From: Streptomyces sp. TS71-3
Lineage (GTDB): Bacteria; Actinomycetota; Actinomycetes; Streptomycetales; Streptomycetaceae
Length of the DNA stretch: 64,000 nucleotides
Assembly: GCF_018327685.1 (NCBI RefSeq)
Contig: NZ_BNEL01000003.1
Location: 186,001 to 250,000, forward strand
Direction: 5' to 3'
Shown here: positions 43,085-51,080 of the stretch, piece after piece
How the letters are laid out: every line of letters starts with the position of its first letter
Position numbering within the stretch: position 1 is the stretch's first letter
Notes under the pieces: generated by a model
Seen by the model: the letters and a program-made list of their open reading frames with translations, nothing else
Told to the model about the DNA's origin: nothing
The model's database searches: none
Position numbers and translations under genes: made by a program

Positions 43085-43600
43085 GTGTCGGGGACTTCGG
43101 GAACATCATCGGGGGCTGCTTCTACTGCCTCGCCTGAGCATCATTACGCGCACGCCGCCGTGCGGCACTACAAGGACGCCGTCTACCTCCAAGACGGCGG
43201 CCGCCTGCCCAATGCCGACTACCATTTTGGCTTCGCGGTGGAATGTGCTTTGAAGAGCCTGTTGCTCAGGTTCACATCCGCCACCATGGCTCCGACTGGG
43301 CAGGGGAAGCCTGCAGCTAAGGCCCCCTGGGTACCGGATCCGGTCACCGGCAAGGTGAGTCGCATGTACGGCCACCTGCCATGGGTCGCGGCCGACGTCG
43401 CCTTGCTGACCCACGGACGATCCACAGCGCAATTATCGGCGGCGCTCGGCAACCTCAAGGCCTTCGACTCATGGTCGGTCCACCAGCGTTACCTCGACGG
43501 GACCGCTGTCGCCGAAGCCGATGTGTCACAGCGGCGTACCGTGGCGCAGGAGATCCTCGCCCTGCACGAGCAGGCCCTGATCAACGGAAGGCTCCAGTGA
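43085..43600 (+). CDS. HEPN-like small helical protein, first gene of ATPase trio
   Basis: 171 residues. After a Ser/Thr/Gly lead, HHYAHAAVRHYKDAVYLQ and ADYHFGFAVECALKSLLLRF resemble the first helices of HEPN domains (helix with A/E, then ALK). The canonical RNase motif R-x4-6-H is not evident near the C-terminus (RRTVAQEILALHEQ is the nearest), so it may be a non-catalytic HEPN or another helical bundle. GTG is chosen for its 7-nt distance from TATGAT. The stop overlaps the next start as GTGA. Confidence 0.65.
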   Translation: MSGTSGTSSGAASTASPEHHYAHAAVRHYKDAVYLQDGGRLPNADYHFGFAVECALKSLLLRFTSATMAPTGQGKPAAKAPWVPDPVTGKVSRMYGHLPWVAADVALLTHGRSTAQLSAALGNLKAFDSWSVHQRYLDGTAVAEADVSQRRTVAQEILALHEQALINGRLQ

Positions 43601-44985
43601 ACCTCCCCTCCGCCCTGGTCCGCTTCGACGACGCCCGACCCCGTGCCCTGACCATCGCGCGCGACGTGGCCGCCGAGGGGGCGAACGTGCTACTCGTACG
43701 GGATGTGTTGGGTCGTTTCGCGCTCATTGTCGATGACCGCGCGCAAGATGTGCCGACCGCTCGGGCAGCTGTCTGGAGAGAGCGCCTGGCCACTGATCTA
43801 CAGCGGTACTCCGCCGACCGTCCCCTGCTTCTCGCCTCGGAGCTGTTCTCGGCCGACGATCTGCTCGGCTCCGAGCGCGCCCAGCCAGATCCGCTGCACA
43901 TTCCGGCCGCCGGACACGGCAGCGTTCTCATCCTTGACAACACCGTGGTCGGGGAGGACTGGGCCCAGGTGTCCACGCCGGCCGTCGAAACCGATGGCTC
44001 ACGCACCCACCGTACGGCCCTGTACGGATTCAAGGGCGGTGTCGGTCGTACCACGGCCGCTGCCGTACTCGCTCGCCACCTCACCGACCAGGGCCACATT
44101 GTCCTCGTCGTCGACCTCGACCTGGAGTCTCCGGGTGCCGGCCCCCTGATCGCGGCCGGGTCGGTGCCGCCGCGTCACGGCATCGTCGACCAACTGGTCG
44201 AGAGCGCCGTGGACAACGCGAACGGACTCGAACTGGTGGGACCGACAGGGTACGAACCGCGTACCGGCCGAGGTGAGCTTTGGGTGGCCCCTGCCCGCGG
44301 CCGTGACACCAAGGACGTCCCCTACTCATACGTCGATAAGCTCAACCGGGTTTACGCCGACATTCCCGGCATGGATTTCGCTGACCGTCTGGCGACAGCT
44401 GTCCAGGCCTGCGAGGACGCAGTGGCCCGCGAAAGCGAGAGCGGCCGCCGCCCTGACGTCGTCCTCCTGGACAGCCGAGCTGGTATCCACGATATCGCTG
44501 CTGTCGCCATCTCCCGGTTGTGTGACCTCGCCCTGTTGTTCGGCGCGGACAATCGTCAGACTTGGGGCGGCTACGGCGACCTTTTCACCGCCTGGCACGC
44601 CTCTGGGCAGGCCCGTGCGATCCGCGAGAAGTTGCGCATGGTCGCTTCCATGGTTCCGGACACACCCCACCACTCAATGGACGACTATCTCCAGTCCTTT
44701 CGCGAGCACTCCTGGGAGTGCTTCTCCGTCCTGTACGACGACGACGTCCCGGAGGCGGAGAGTGGCCGTCTCATCCCAGGGGCTTTCTCTCCCTCGCTCG
44801 AGGACGACTCAGCCCCCCACTACCCGATCCCCATCCTGTTCGAGCCCGGCCTGGTCGGCCTGGACGCGGACCGCGCACCCGGCTGGCAGGACCGCGCCTT
44901 CGTGCAGGCCGCTTACCGTGATTTCCTGACCACCGCAACCCTTCTGATCACCGCTGACCCGCAGAGCAACGAAGGACCGCGATGA
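43597..44985 (+). CDS. ParA/MinD-like ATPase with KGGVGR variant motif
   Basis: 462 residues. An N-terminal region of about 135 residues of unknown fold precedes a SIMIBI-type ATPase: YGFKGGVGRTTAAAVLARHL (deviant Walker A, 145-153), VVDLDLESPGAG (ParA-like switch/Walker A' region) and DVVLLDSRAGIHDIAAVA (Walker B). Arg in place of Lys in GKT-like motifs defines the KGGVGR group, which I recall as typical of prokaryotic conflict or defence gene sets rather than plasmid partition. No parB or centromere-like repeats are near. It overlaps both neighbours by 4 bp, so the three proteins are probably made in fixed ratio. Confidence 0.85.
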   Translation: MNLPSALVRFDDARPRALTIARDVAAEGANVLLVRDVLGRFALIVDDRAQDVPTARAAVWRERLATDLQRYSADRPLLLASELFSADDLLGSERAQPDPLHIPAAGHGSVLILDNTVVGEDWAQVSTPAVETDGSRTHRTALYGFKGGVGRTTAAAVLARHLTDQGHIVLVVDLDLESPGAGPLIAAGSVPPRHGIVDQLVESAVDNANGLELVGPTGYEPRTGRGELWVAPARGRDTKDVPYSYVDKLNRVYADIPGMDFADRLATAVQACEDAVARESESGRRPDVVLLDSRAGIHDIAAVAISRLCDLALLFGADNRQTWGGYGDLFTAWHASGQARAIREKLRMVASMVPDTPHHSMDDYLQSFREHSWECFSVLYDDDVPEAESGRLIPGAFSPSLEDDSAPHYPIPILFEPGLVGLDADRAPGWQDRAFVQAAYRDFLTTATLLITADPQSNEGPR

Positions 44986-46454
44986 CGACCGCACTGGGCG
45001 CCGAGGACTACCGTGAGCTGCTTTCCGCAGCACTGCCTGAGTCGACGGACGCCGACACGCTCCTTCCGGACATCCACACCCTATTCACCCCGGACAGCCA
45101 CCGCGTTGCGCTCTATGTAGACAGCACTGTGGTGCGTGGCGGGCGGGGCGTGGGCAAGACATTCTGGTACCGCTCGCTGCTCGATGACGCCCTCCGGGAG
45201 GTCGCCGCCGAGGAGTACGGCATCGAGCGCCTACGTAGGCTCGTCGTCTCTCCGGGATACGGAGCAGACGTCGAACCTGATCTGTATCCGGGCACGAGCG
45301 TCCTGCGGCAGCTCGTTGAGGAGGGCGTGCGGCCCTACGACCTCTGGCACGCCGTCCTGCTGACCGCCCTCGGCCAGCCCGAGCTGCACGAGTTTGCGGA
45401 GTGGCGGGACCGGGTCACCTGGGTACGCGCCAACCCAGGCGCCGCGGAACGCACGGTGCAGCGTGCGGACCGAGAGGCGCTGCAAGACGGCGTCACGCAC
45501 CTGGTCATCTTCGACGCCCTGGAACACCTCCATCGGGTCCGTGCTCAGGCCGACCGGTTGGTCGGCGGCATCCTGGAGCTCGCTCTTGCTATGCGGCTGG
45601 GTACCCGCAACATCCGCTGCAAGGTGTTCATCCGGCCTGACATGTTCGACGGCGCGCTGCTCCACTTCCCCGACGCATCCAAACTCACAGCCAACGCCGC
45701 CAGCCTGACTTGGTCGAACGCCAACCTCTACGGCCTGCTGTTCCACTACATGGGCAACCATGACAGCACGTACGCGCAGCGCTTCCGCAGCCTGACGAGT
45801 GGCTGGGAGACCGACGCGTTCGGCAGCCGCCACATCCCGCCGGCCCTGCTCAGAGGCGACGAACGATCCCAGGCCGAGCAGTTCGCGCAGATCGCCGGCC
45901 CCTACATGGGCGCCAACTACCGTAAAGGCAACACCTACACCTGGCTGCCCAACCACTTGATGGACGGCGTCGAGCAGGTCAGCCCACGCAGCTTCCTCAG
46001 CGCCCTGAACAAGGCAGTGGCCGAGACTCGCGGGACGTACGCAGGCCATGAGTACGCCCTGCACCACGAGGGCATCCGCCGCGGAGTGCAGACCGCATCC
46101 GAAACACGGGTGCAGGAGGTCGGTGAGGACATGCCGTGGGTGCGCCTGGCCATCGATCCTCTGGCGGGCCGGCAGGTCCCCATTGAGCAGGACACGGTCA
46201 CAGAGCTGTGGCGCGAGATGCGGCTGACCGATGTCCTACTCAAAGAAACTGAGCGGTACGAGGCGGGGGGCGAGGAAGACTCGCTCGTCCGTACCGGCCC
46301 CCGTTACCCAAACGATCCGGACCGCCTGATCGAGGAACTGATCACCCTCGGCGTGATGCGCCGCCGCCGCGACGGCCGTATCGACCTACCAGACGTATAC
46401 CGCATCGCGTTCAACATCGGCCGCAAGGGCGGGGTTCCAAGAGTCTCGGGGTAG
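44982..46454 (+). CDS. Large P-loop ATPase, third gene of trio
   Basis: 490 residues. Walker A is VRGGRGVGKTFWYRSLL (GGRGVGKT, 53-60). A Walker B-like acidic end occurs in THLVIFDALEHLHRV. KVFIRPDMFDG and LTWSNANLYGLLFHYMG recall STAND/P-loop ATPases of phage-defence islands. The C-terminus (ELITLGVMRRRRDGRIDLPD) looks like a winged helix. No nuclease, TIR or membrane effector domain can be seen. It begins with an ATGA overlap and ends the operon. Confidence 0.8.
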   Translation: MTTALGAEDYRELLSAALPESTDADTLLPDIHTLFTPDSHRVALYVDSTVVRGGRGVGKTFWYRSLLDDALREVAAEEYGIERLRRLVVSPGYGADVEPDLYPGTSVLRQLVEEGVRPYDLWHAVLLTALGQPELHEFAEWRDRVTWVRANPGAAERTVQRADREALQDGVTHLVIFDALEHLHRVRAQADRLVGGILELALAMRLGTRNIRCKVFIRPDMFDGALLHFPDASKLTANAASLTWSNANLYGLLFHYMGNHDSTYAQRFRSLTSGWETDAFGSRHIPPALLRGDERSQAEQFAQIAGPYMGANYRKGNTYTWLPNHLMDGVEQVSPRSFLSALNKAVAETRGTYAGHEYALHHEGIRRGVQTASETRVQEVGEDMPWVRLAIDPLAGRQVPIEQDTVTELWREMRLTDVLLKETERYEAGGEEDSLVRTGPRYPNDPDRLIEELITLGVMRRRRDGRIDLPDVYRIAFNIGRKGGVPRVSG

Positions 46455-46675
46455 GCGCCGACACTGGAATCAGCCCGCGAGCCACTGTCGCTCACGCCGC
46501 AGCCAACGAACCCTGACGGCTTCAGCACACTAGGTGCAGCTCCCGCATTCCTGGCAGCGGCTTCAGTGCCTGCTGGCACCATGGCCAGCTTCAGGCCCCG
46601 GACGAACAGCCCACTGCACAACGACACCGGCCCGCCGGCGTCCGGGCACCGTGCCGATTAAGCCCCGTAATACAA

Positions 46676-46709
46676 AGATCCCGTCCGATCAACCGATCGG
46701 ACGGGATCT
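46676..46709 (-). terminator. Hairpin terminator of tRNA-Ala
   Basis: Perfect 15-bp stem, agatcccgtccgatc/gatcggacgggatct, with a 4-nt aacc loop. On the minus strand it is followed by TTTGT, a short T-tract. It lies 40 bp past the tRNA 3' end. Confidence 0.8.
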
Positions 46710-46749
46710 CGTCAACCATCCATGAGCTTGCTCAAGAACAGTCGCTGCG

Positions 46750-46823
46750 TGGACCTGAGGGGATTCGAACCCCTGGCCCCCTCGATGCGAACGAGGTGCG
46801 CTACCGGACTGCGCCACAGGCCC
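46750..46823 (-). tRNA. tRNA-Ala (anticodon CGC)
   Basis: The minus strand reads GGGCCTGTGGCGCAGTC at the 5' end, an anticodon stem-loop CTCGTTCGCATCGAG with anticodon CGC (codon GCG), T-loop GGGGTTCGAATCCCC and 3' end CAGGTCCA. The acceptor stem GGGCCTG/CAGGTCC pairs fully with one G-U. CCA is not encoded. The less GC-rich island ends just beyond its 3' side, but I found no second copy of the tRNA end that would mark an att site. Confidence 0.95.
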
Positions 46824-46969
46824 TTGCAACGAGTGAAACTTTAGCACCCCCCGGCGTGTGCTTGGAAACGCGATCCGGTATGGCCCCGGCGCTGGTCAGC
46901 CATGACACGGTGGCCCGGCGTCCGCGGGCCGGGGTCCCATGGGTGCGGCACCGGCCCCGCCGGCACGCC

Positions 46970-48619
46970 TCACTGGTTCGCGGCCCGCGGCCGGTCCCCC
47001 TCCGCGTACTGGTCGAAGAGCGGCGTGCGTCCCCGCTCGCGGGAGCGGCGGGCCGATGCCGCGCGGCGGGCGTCGCTGCGTCCGCCTCCGGTGTCGTCCT
47101 GCTCGTCGTGTCCGGTGGAACGGTCCGAGGGGGCCTCGGGGGAGGCGGCGCGGCCGGTTCCGTCCCGGTCGCCGCGGCCGTTCCTTCCGCGGGCCCGGGT
47201 ATTGCGGGTCGTTCCGGAGGTGCCGCCCTGCGCGCGGTCGCCGCCGCGCCTGCGGCCCCCGGCGCGGCCGGACGACGCCTTCTGGTCCGGCGAGCCGTCG
47301 GCAGCATCCGCGCCGGAGCCCGCGGGTGAGCTCCCGCGTGCGCCCTCGGACGGCTGCGCGCCCCCTTCCGCGGGCGGCTCGGCCGCGGACGACCGGGTCG
47401 AGCTCCAGGCATCGGTGCCGGGGTCGTCGCTGTCGCCCCCGGCGCGCGGGGCGACGGGCGCGGTGACGTAGGTGGGCAGCGGTACCGGGACGGGATCCCA
47501 GCTCTCGCCGGGGGCGGGGGCGCGGCGGCGTTCGCGCTGCTGGTCGACCCACTCGGCGTGGTCGGTCTGCTCCACGAGCGCGCGGCGGTCGGCGGCCAGC
47601 GCGGAGAGCGCCTGCGACTGAGGCCCGCCGCCCGGCCCGGCGGCGTCGCCGGGGTCTCCGGGAGTGCCGGCGTCATCGGGCTCCGCCGGGCCCGACGCGT
47701 CGGAGCCCGGGGCGGCCGAGCCCGGCTTCCGGCGCGGTTGCCGCTCGCGCAGCCGCTGTGCCGCGGCCTCCGCCCGCCGCCGGTCCATCGTGTACATGAA
47801 GCGGCGCTGCTCCTGGCGGCGCAGGTAGACGATGTAGGAGCTCAGCAGCACGGCGGGCACGCCGGGCGCCCAGAGGAACGCGACCCCGCCCACCACGGCG
47901 ATCACGGTACCCAGGGTGAAGGCGAAGAAGAGGACCACCGTGGTGCGCCGACGGCGTGCGAGCACCTTCGAGCGCTGGGCGCGCGCCGCGGCCTCCAGCG
48001 CGCTAAGCCTGCGCCCCGTATCACGCCGCTCGTCCGCCGGGCGTGCCCCCTGCTGTCCCTGCTGTCCCTGCTGTCCCTGCTGACCAGGCTGGCCGGGCTG
48101 ACCGGCCGCTGCCCCCCGGGCGCCCGGGTCCTTCCCGGGCTCGTACCGGGCGGACACCGCCTGCCCGGGGACCTGGTGAGCGGCGGCGGCGCGGCGGCCG
48201 GCCGCCGGGGGCGCGGCGGCCGCGGAGGACGGTGTGCCGCGGCCGGGCGCGAGGCGGCCGCGGGGGCGCGCCGTGGCGCCCCGCGCCGGGCGCTCGCGGT
48301 CCGCCGCCTCGTCCGCGGGGCCGCCGCGGGCCGGGCGGGGTTCCGTGCGCGTGGGCACGGCGAGGGCCCGGACGTCCACCGAGCTGGTGACGTCGTCCGG
48401 GTCGCTCCGGGGTTCGTCCACCGCGTCCGAGCGCGCCTGCAGGTCCCTGGCGTACCGGCGCTCCATGGCCGCCCGGCCGGACAGCAGCCGGATGGCGGTA
48501 CTGAAGCGTTCCGTCGGACGGGCTTCGTTCAGCTCGTCCTGCCTACGGAGCCACATCGGCACCAAGTAGGCGGCCCAGGCCCCGACGATGACTGCGTAGA
48601 TGAGGCCGCTGCTGCTCAC
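46970..48619 (-). CDS. sepX: SepX/GLPR-type membrane division protein
   Basis: 549 residues. It begins with a TM segment (SGLIYAVIVGAWAAYLVPMW) right after the start. A long charged, disordered stretch follows, then a pair of TM segments (TTVVLFFAFTLGTVIAVVGG and FLWAPGVPAVLLSSYIVYL, about 225-265) and another disordered Ser/Gly/Arg tail ending TPLFDQYAEGDRP. This layout and the neighbourhood galU-glp(moeA)-rimJ match SepX of Streptomyces and Rv0996/GLPR, the membrane receptor of the gephyrin-like division protein Glp. GTG start with gagg close by. It contains a Gln-Gln-Gly repeat from a 9-bp array. Confidence 0.85.
   Translation of the reverse strand: MSSSGLIYAVIVGAWAAYLVPMWLRRQDELNEARPTERFSTAIRLLSGRAAMERRYARDLQARSDAVDEPRSDPDDVTSSVDVRALAVPTRTEPRPARGGPADEAADRERPARGATARPRGRLAPGRGTPSSAAAAPPAAGRRAAAAHQVPGQAVSARYEPGKDPGARGAAAGQPGQPGQQGQQGQQGQQGARPADERRDTGRRLSALEAAARAQRSKVLARRRRTTVVLFFAFTLGTVIAVVGGVAFLWAPGVPAVLLSSYIVYLRRQEQRRFMYTMDRRRAEAAAQRLRERQPRRKPGSAAPGSDASGPAEPDDAGTPGDPGDAAGPGGGPQSQALSALAADRRALVEQTDHAEWVDQQRERRRAPAPGESWDPVPVPLPTYVTAPVAPRAGGDSDDPGTDAWSSTRSSAAEPPAEGGAQPSEGARGSSPAGSGADAADGSPDQKASSGRAGGRRRGGDRAQGGTSGTTRNTRARGRNGRGDRDGTGRAASPEAPSDRSTGHDEQDDTGGGRSDARRAASARRSRERGRTPLFDQYAEGDRPRAANQ
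48048..48083. repeat. 9-bp tandem repeat, four units, in sepX
   Basis: ccctgctgt repeated at 48048, 48057, 48066 and 48075. On the coding strand it gives Gln-Gln-Gly repeats in the disordered cytoplasmic loop. Confidence 0.85.
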
Positions 48620-49093
48620 GCCTCACACGGTAGAGGGGTTTGCATGGGGCCATCTGCCAATTGCTCCGGTGTGTCGCACGATCTGGCTGATATTCCGAGC
48701 CTTTCTTGCGACTGATGCGATGAGACGACCGCCAGGGGGGCGAATTCCGCAAGGGATCCGACCGAAGCCGATCGAATCCGGCTCGAAGCGGAGCGTCTTT
48801 TTCGAACATTTATTTTATTCGTGGGGTGTCGCGGGAGAGCGGCAGAAGGGCACGGGGAGAACGGGAGCGTGGCCCGGGGTGTGGGGGCGCGAGGGGTTGT
48901 GCACCCCCATTCCGCGCGCCTTTCGCAGCTCATCCAGGCCGGCGGCCAGCGCTCCCCCGCCCGACGCCGGCGGCCACCGCTCCCAGGCCAGATGCCAGCG
49001 GCACCGCTCCCAGGCCGGACGGTCACCGGTCCGCGCCCCCGCCCGCATGGGAGCGCCCGGCGGGAACGTGCCGGGCCCGGTCGGCGAATACGG
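48620..49093. other. sepX upstream region, partly AT-rich
   Basis: No gene is supported. It lies between the rimJ stop and the sepX start, both on the minus strand. TACCGT (48626-48631, minus strand) is a -10-like hexamer 6 nt from the sepX GTG. An AT-rich block (tctttttcgaacatttattt, 48798-48817) stands out and may hold another promoter or a small RNA. The left-hand part of rimJ's tail region (48940-49060) has loose ccgctcccaggcc repeats. Confidence 0.45.
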
Positions 49094-49729
49094 TCAGGCC
49101 GTGTGCCGGCCGGCGTTCTCGGAACGGACCCTGCGCCAGCGGGCGAGCAGTCCTTCGGGCACCTCTTCCGCGGTGAGCGCGAACACGAGATGGTCACGCC
49201 ACGCCCCGTCGATGTGGAGATAACGTGGGCGGAGCCCTTCCTCGCGGAATCCGAGTTTCTCCACGACCCTGCGGCTGGGCGCGTTCTCGGGGCGAATGCA
49301 GACCTCGATGCGGTGCAGCCCGACCACCCGGAAGCAGTGGTCCACCGCGAGCGCCACCGCCGTCGGCATCACTCCGCGGCCCGCCACCTCCTGGTCGACC
49401 CAGTAGCCGATGTGCGCCGAGCACATGGAGCCCCAGGTGATGCCGGCCACGGTGAGCTGCCCGACGAGGCGGCCCTCGTACTCGACGACGAACGGCAGCA
49501 TCCGCCCGGCGTGCGCCTCGGCGCGCAGGTGGCGGACCATCTGGCGGTAGGTGGGCCGCTGGGTTATGGGCCCGCTGGGCGGGGGCGGCGGGATGGTCGC
49601 CTCCCAGGGGCGCAGCCAGTCGCGGTTGCGGCGGTTCACCTCACGCCATGCGCGCTGGTCACGCACCCTTATCGGGCGGAGGGCGATCGCGCCGTCCGCC
49701 AGCTCGACGGGCCAGGTTGGGCTGTTCAG
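49094..49729 (-). CDS. RimJ/RimL-type N-acetyltransferase, CTG start
   Basis: A 211-residue GNAT enzyme of the ribosomal-protein acetyltransferase group. Motif A: AHIGYWVDQEVAGRGVMPTAV; motif B: RIEVCIRPENAPSRRVVEKL; ending GFREEGLRPRYLHIDG then WRDHLVFAL. The next in-frame GTG (49666) would cut off the conserved first strand (NSPTWPVELADGAIALRPIR). The only start that keeps it is CTG at 49729, which overlaps the mogA stop as CTGA and has ggggggtg upstream. This enzyme sits between moeA/glp and the GLPR gene in many actinobacteria. Confidence 0.85.
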   Translation of the reverse strand: MNSPTWPVELADGAIALRPIRVRDQRAWREVNRRNRDWLRPWEATIPPPPPSGPITQRPTYRQMVRHLRAEAHAGRMLPFVVEYEGRLVGQLTVAGITWGSMCSAHIGYWVDQEVAGRGVMPTAVALAVDHCFRVVGLHRIEVCIRPENAPSRRVVEKLGFREEGLRPRYLHIDGAWRDHLVFALTAEEVPEGLLARWRRVRSENAGRHTA

Positions 49730-50400
49730 TGCGCACCCCCCGGGGGCACGTCCGAGGCCTGCGCGGCACCGGGAGAGGGTTCCTCCCCGGCCCCGGAGGC
49801 GCTGGAGGGTCTGGAGTGGTCGCCGCCGCGGAGCTGCTGCACGGCGTGCGGCAGCAGCGGCGCCAGGACGGCCAGGCCGTCCCGCACACCACCGGTGGAT
49901 CCGGGGAGATTGACGATCAGTGTCCGGCCGGCGACTCCGGCGAGCCCTCTGGAGAGGGACGCCGTCGGCACCTTCTCCCGCCCGAACGCCCGGATGGCCT
50001 CCGCGATGCCCGGCACCTCGTGGTCGATGACGTTGCGGGTCGCCTCGGGGGTGCGGTCGGTCGGCGAGATGCCGGTACCGCCGGTCGTCAGGATGACGTC
50101 GTACCCGTCCGCGACGCCGCTGCGCAGGGCCTGCTCCACGGGATCGCCGTCCGGCACCACCTCGGGCCCGCCGACGGCGAAGCCGAGGTCGCCGAGGCGC
50201 TCGGCGATGAGCGGGCCACCCGTGTCGGCGTAGACACCGGCCGCGGCGCGGTTGGACGCGGTCACGACGAGCGCGCGGCCGGTGCCCTCCGGAGTGCCGG
50301 CCCCCGCCCCGGAGTGCGGAGCGTGCGCGGCAGTGCCCTGGTGTCCGGGCGCGCCCTGGTGCGCGGGATGCGACGCGTCCTCGTGATGGTGGTCGGTCAT
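49726..50400 (-). CDS. MogA/MoaB-family molybdopterin biosynthesis protein
   Basis: A 224-residue protein that adenylylates molybdopterin or acts as its scaffold. Motifs: RALVVTASNRAAAGVYADTG, the MPT-binding ILTTGGTGISPTDRTPEATR and VNLPGSTGGVRDGL. Both ends carry extra sequence: a His-rich N-terminus (HHHEDASHPAHQG, about ten His in 35 residues) that could bind metal, and a Ser/Gly/Pro tail. The start is set by the ATGA overlap with moaC. Confidence 0.9.
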   Translation of the reverse strand: MTDHHHEDASHPAHQGAPGHQGTAAHAPHSGAGAGTPEGTGRALVVTASNRAAAGVYADTGGPLIAERLGDLGFAVGGPEVVPDGDPVEQALRSGVADGYDVILTTGGTGISPTDRTPEATRNVIDHEVPGIAEAIRAFGREKVPTASLSRGLAGVAGRTLIVNLPGSTGGVRDGLAVLAPLLPHAVQQLRGGDHSRPSSASGAGEEPSPGAAQASDVPPGGAH

Positions 50401-51059
50401 GCTCCTGCCTCCGCGCCGGTGCGGGTCCAGTGGCCCGATCTTCCGCCGCTCTTCTCCTCGACCCGCACGTCCGTGATCACCGCCGCCTTGTCGACGGCCT
50501 TCACCATGTCGATCACCGTGAGCGCGGCGACGCTGACGGCGGTGAGGGCCTCCATCTCGACGCCGGTGCGGTCGGTGGTCTTGACGGTCGCCAGGATCTC
50601 CACGGCGTCGTCCGCGACGGACAGGTCGACCGTCACGCCGGAGACGGCGAGCGGATGGCAGAGGGGGATCAGGTCCGGGGTGCGCTTGGCGCCCATGATG
50701 CCCGCGATCCGGGCCGTGGCCAGCGCGTCTCCCTTGGGCAGGCCGCCGTCGCGCAGCAGCTCCACCACGCGGGGGCTCACCAGCACCCGGCCGCTCGCGC
50801 GCGCGACGCGCGCGCTGACGTCCTTGCCGGAGACGTCGACCATCCGGGCGGCGCCCGAGTCGTCGATGTGCGTCAGCCGGTCGCCGCCGTCCCGCCCGCC
50901 CCTCGGGGCTCCGGGGTCCGGCGGGCCCTGCTGGTCGTGCTCGCCCTCCCGGCCGTGCGGAGGGGGTCCGAGGGGCTCGCCCCTGGACATCGCCGTCATG
51001 TTCTGCGCTCCCGGTCCTGGCCCGTGCGGCGCGCCGCACGGGCCCTGTGTGCGCGACAC
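50397..51059 (-). CDS. moaC: Cyclic pyranopterin monophosphate synthase
   Basis: Second step of molybdenum-cofactor synthesis. MoaC motifs: RLTHIDDSGAARMVDVSGKD, GIMGAKRTPDLIPLCHPLAV and KTTDRTGVEMEALTAVSVAA with the catalytic Lys/Asp. The core begins at about residue 60. The preceding Gly/Pro/His-rich part is dispensable-looking, so the true start could be the ATG at 50999 or 50990 instead of the GTG at 51059. It lies 21 bp after glp/moeA and overlaps mogA by 4 bp. Confidence 0.9.
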   Translation of the reverse strand: MSRTQGPCGAPHGPGPGAQNMTAMSRGEPLGPPPHGREGEHDQQGPPDPGAPRGGRDGGDRLTHIDDSGAARMVDVSGKDVSARVARASGRVLVSPRVVELLRDGGLPKGDALATARIAGIMGAKRTPDLIPLCHPLAVSGVTVDLSVADDAVEILATVKTTDRTGVEMEALTAVSVAALTVIDMVKAVDKAAVITDVRVEEKSGGRSGHWTRTGAEAGA

Positions 51060-51080
51060 GGTACCGCGCGGAGCGGGGCC

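Noticed and set aside
43597..44985. Plasmid partition (parAB) locus
   Set aside because: The ATPase has a KGGVGR variant and an extra N-terminal domain; no parB or parS-like repeats are present.
46455..46749. att site or integrase remnant next to tRNA-Ala
   Set aside because: No duplicated tRNA 3' end and no integrase-like reading frame; only the tRNA terminator hairpin is clear.
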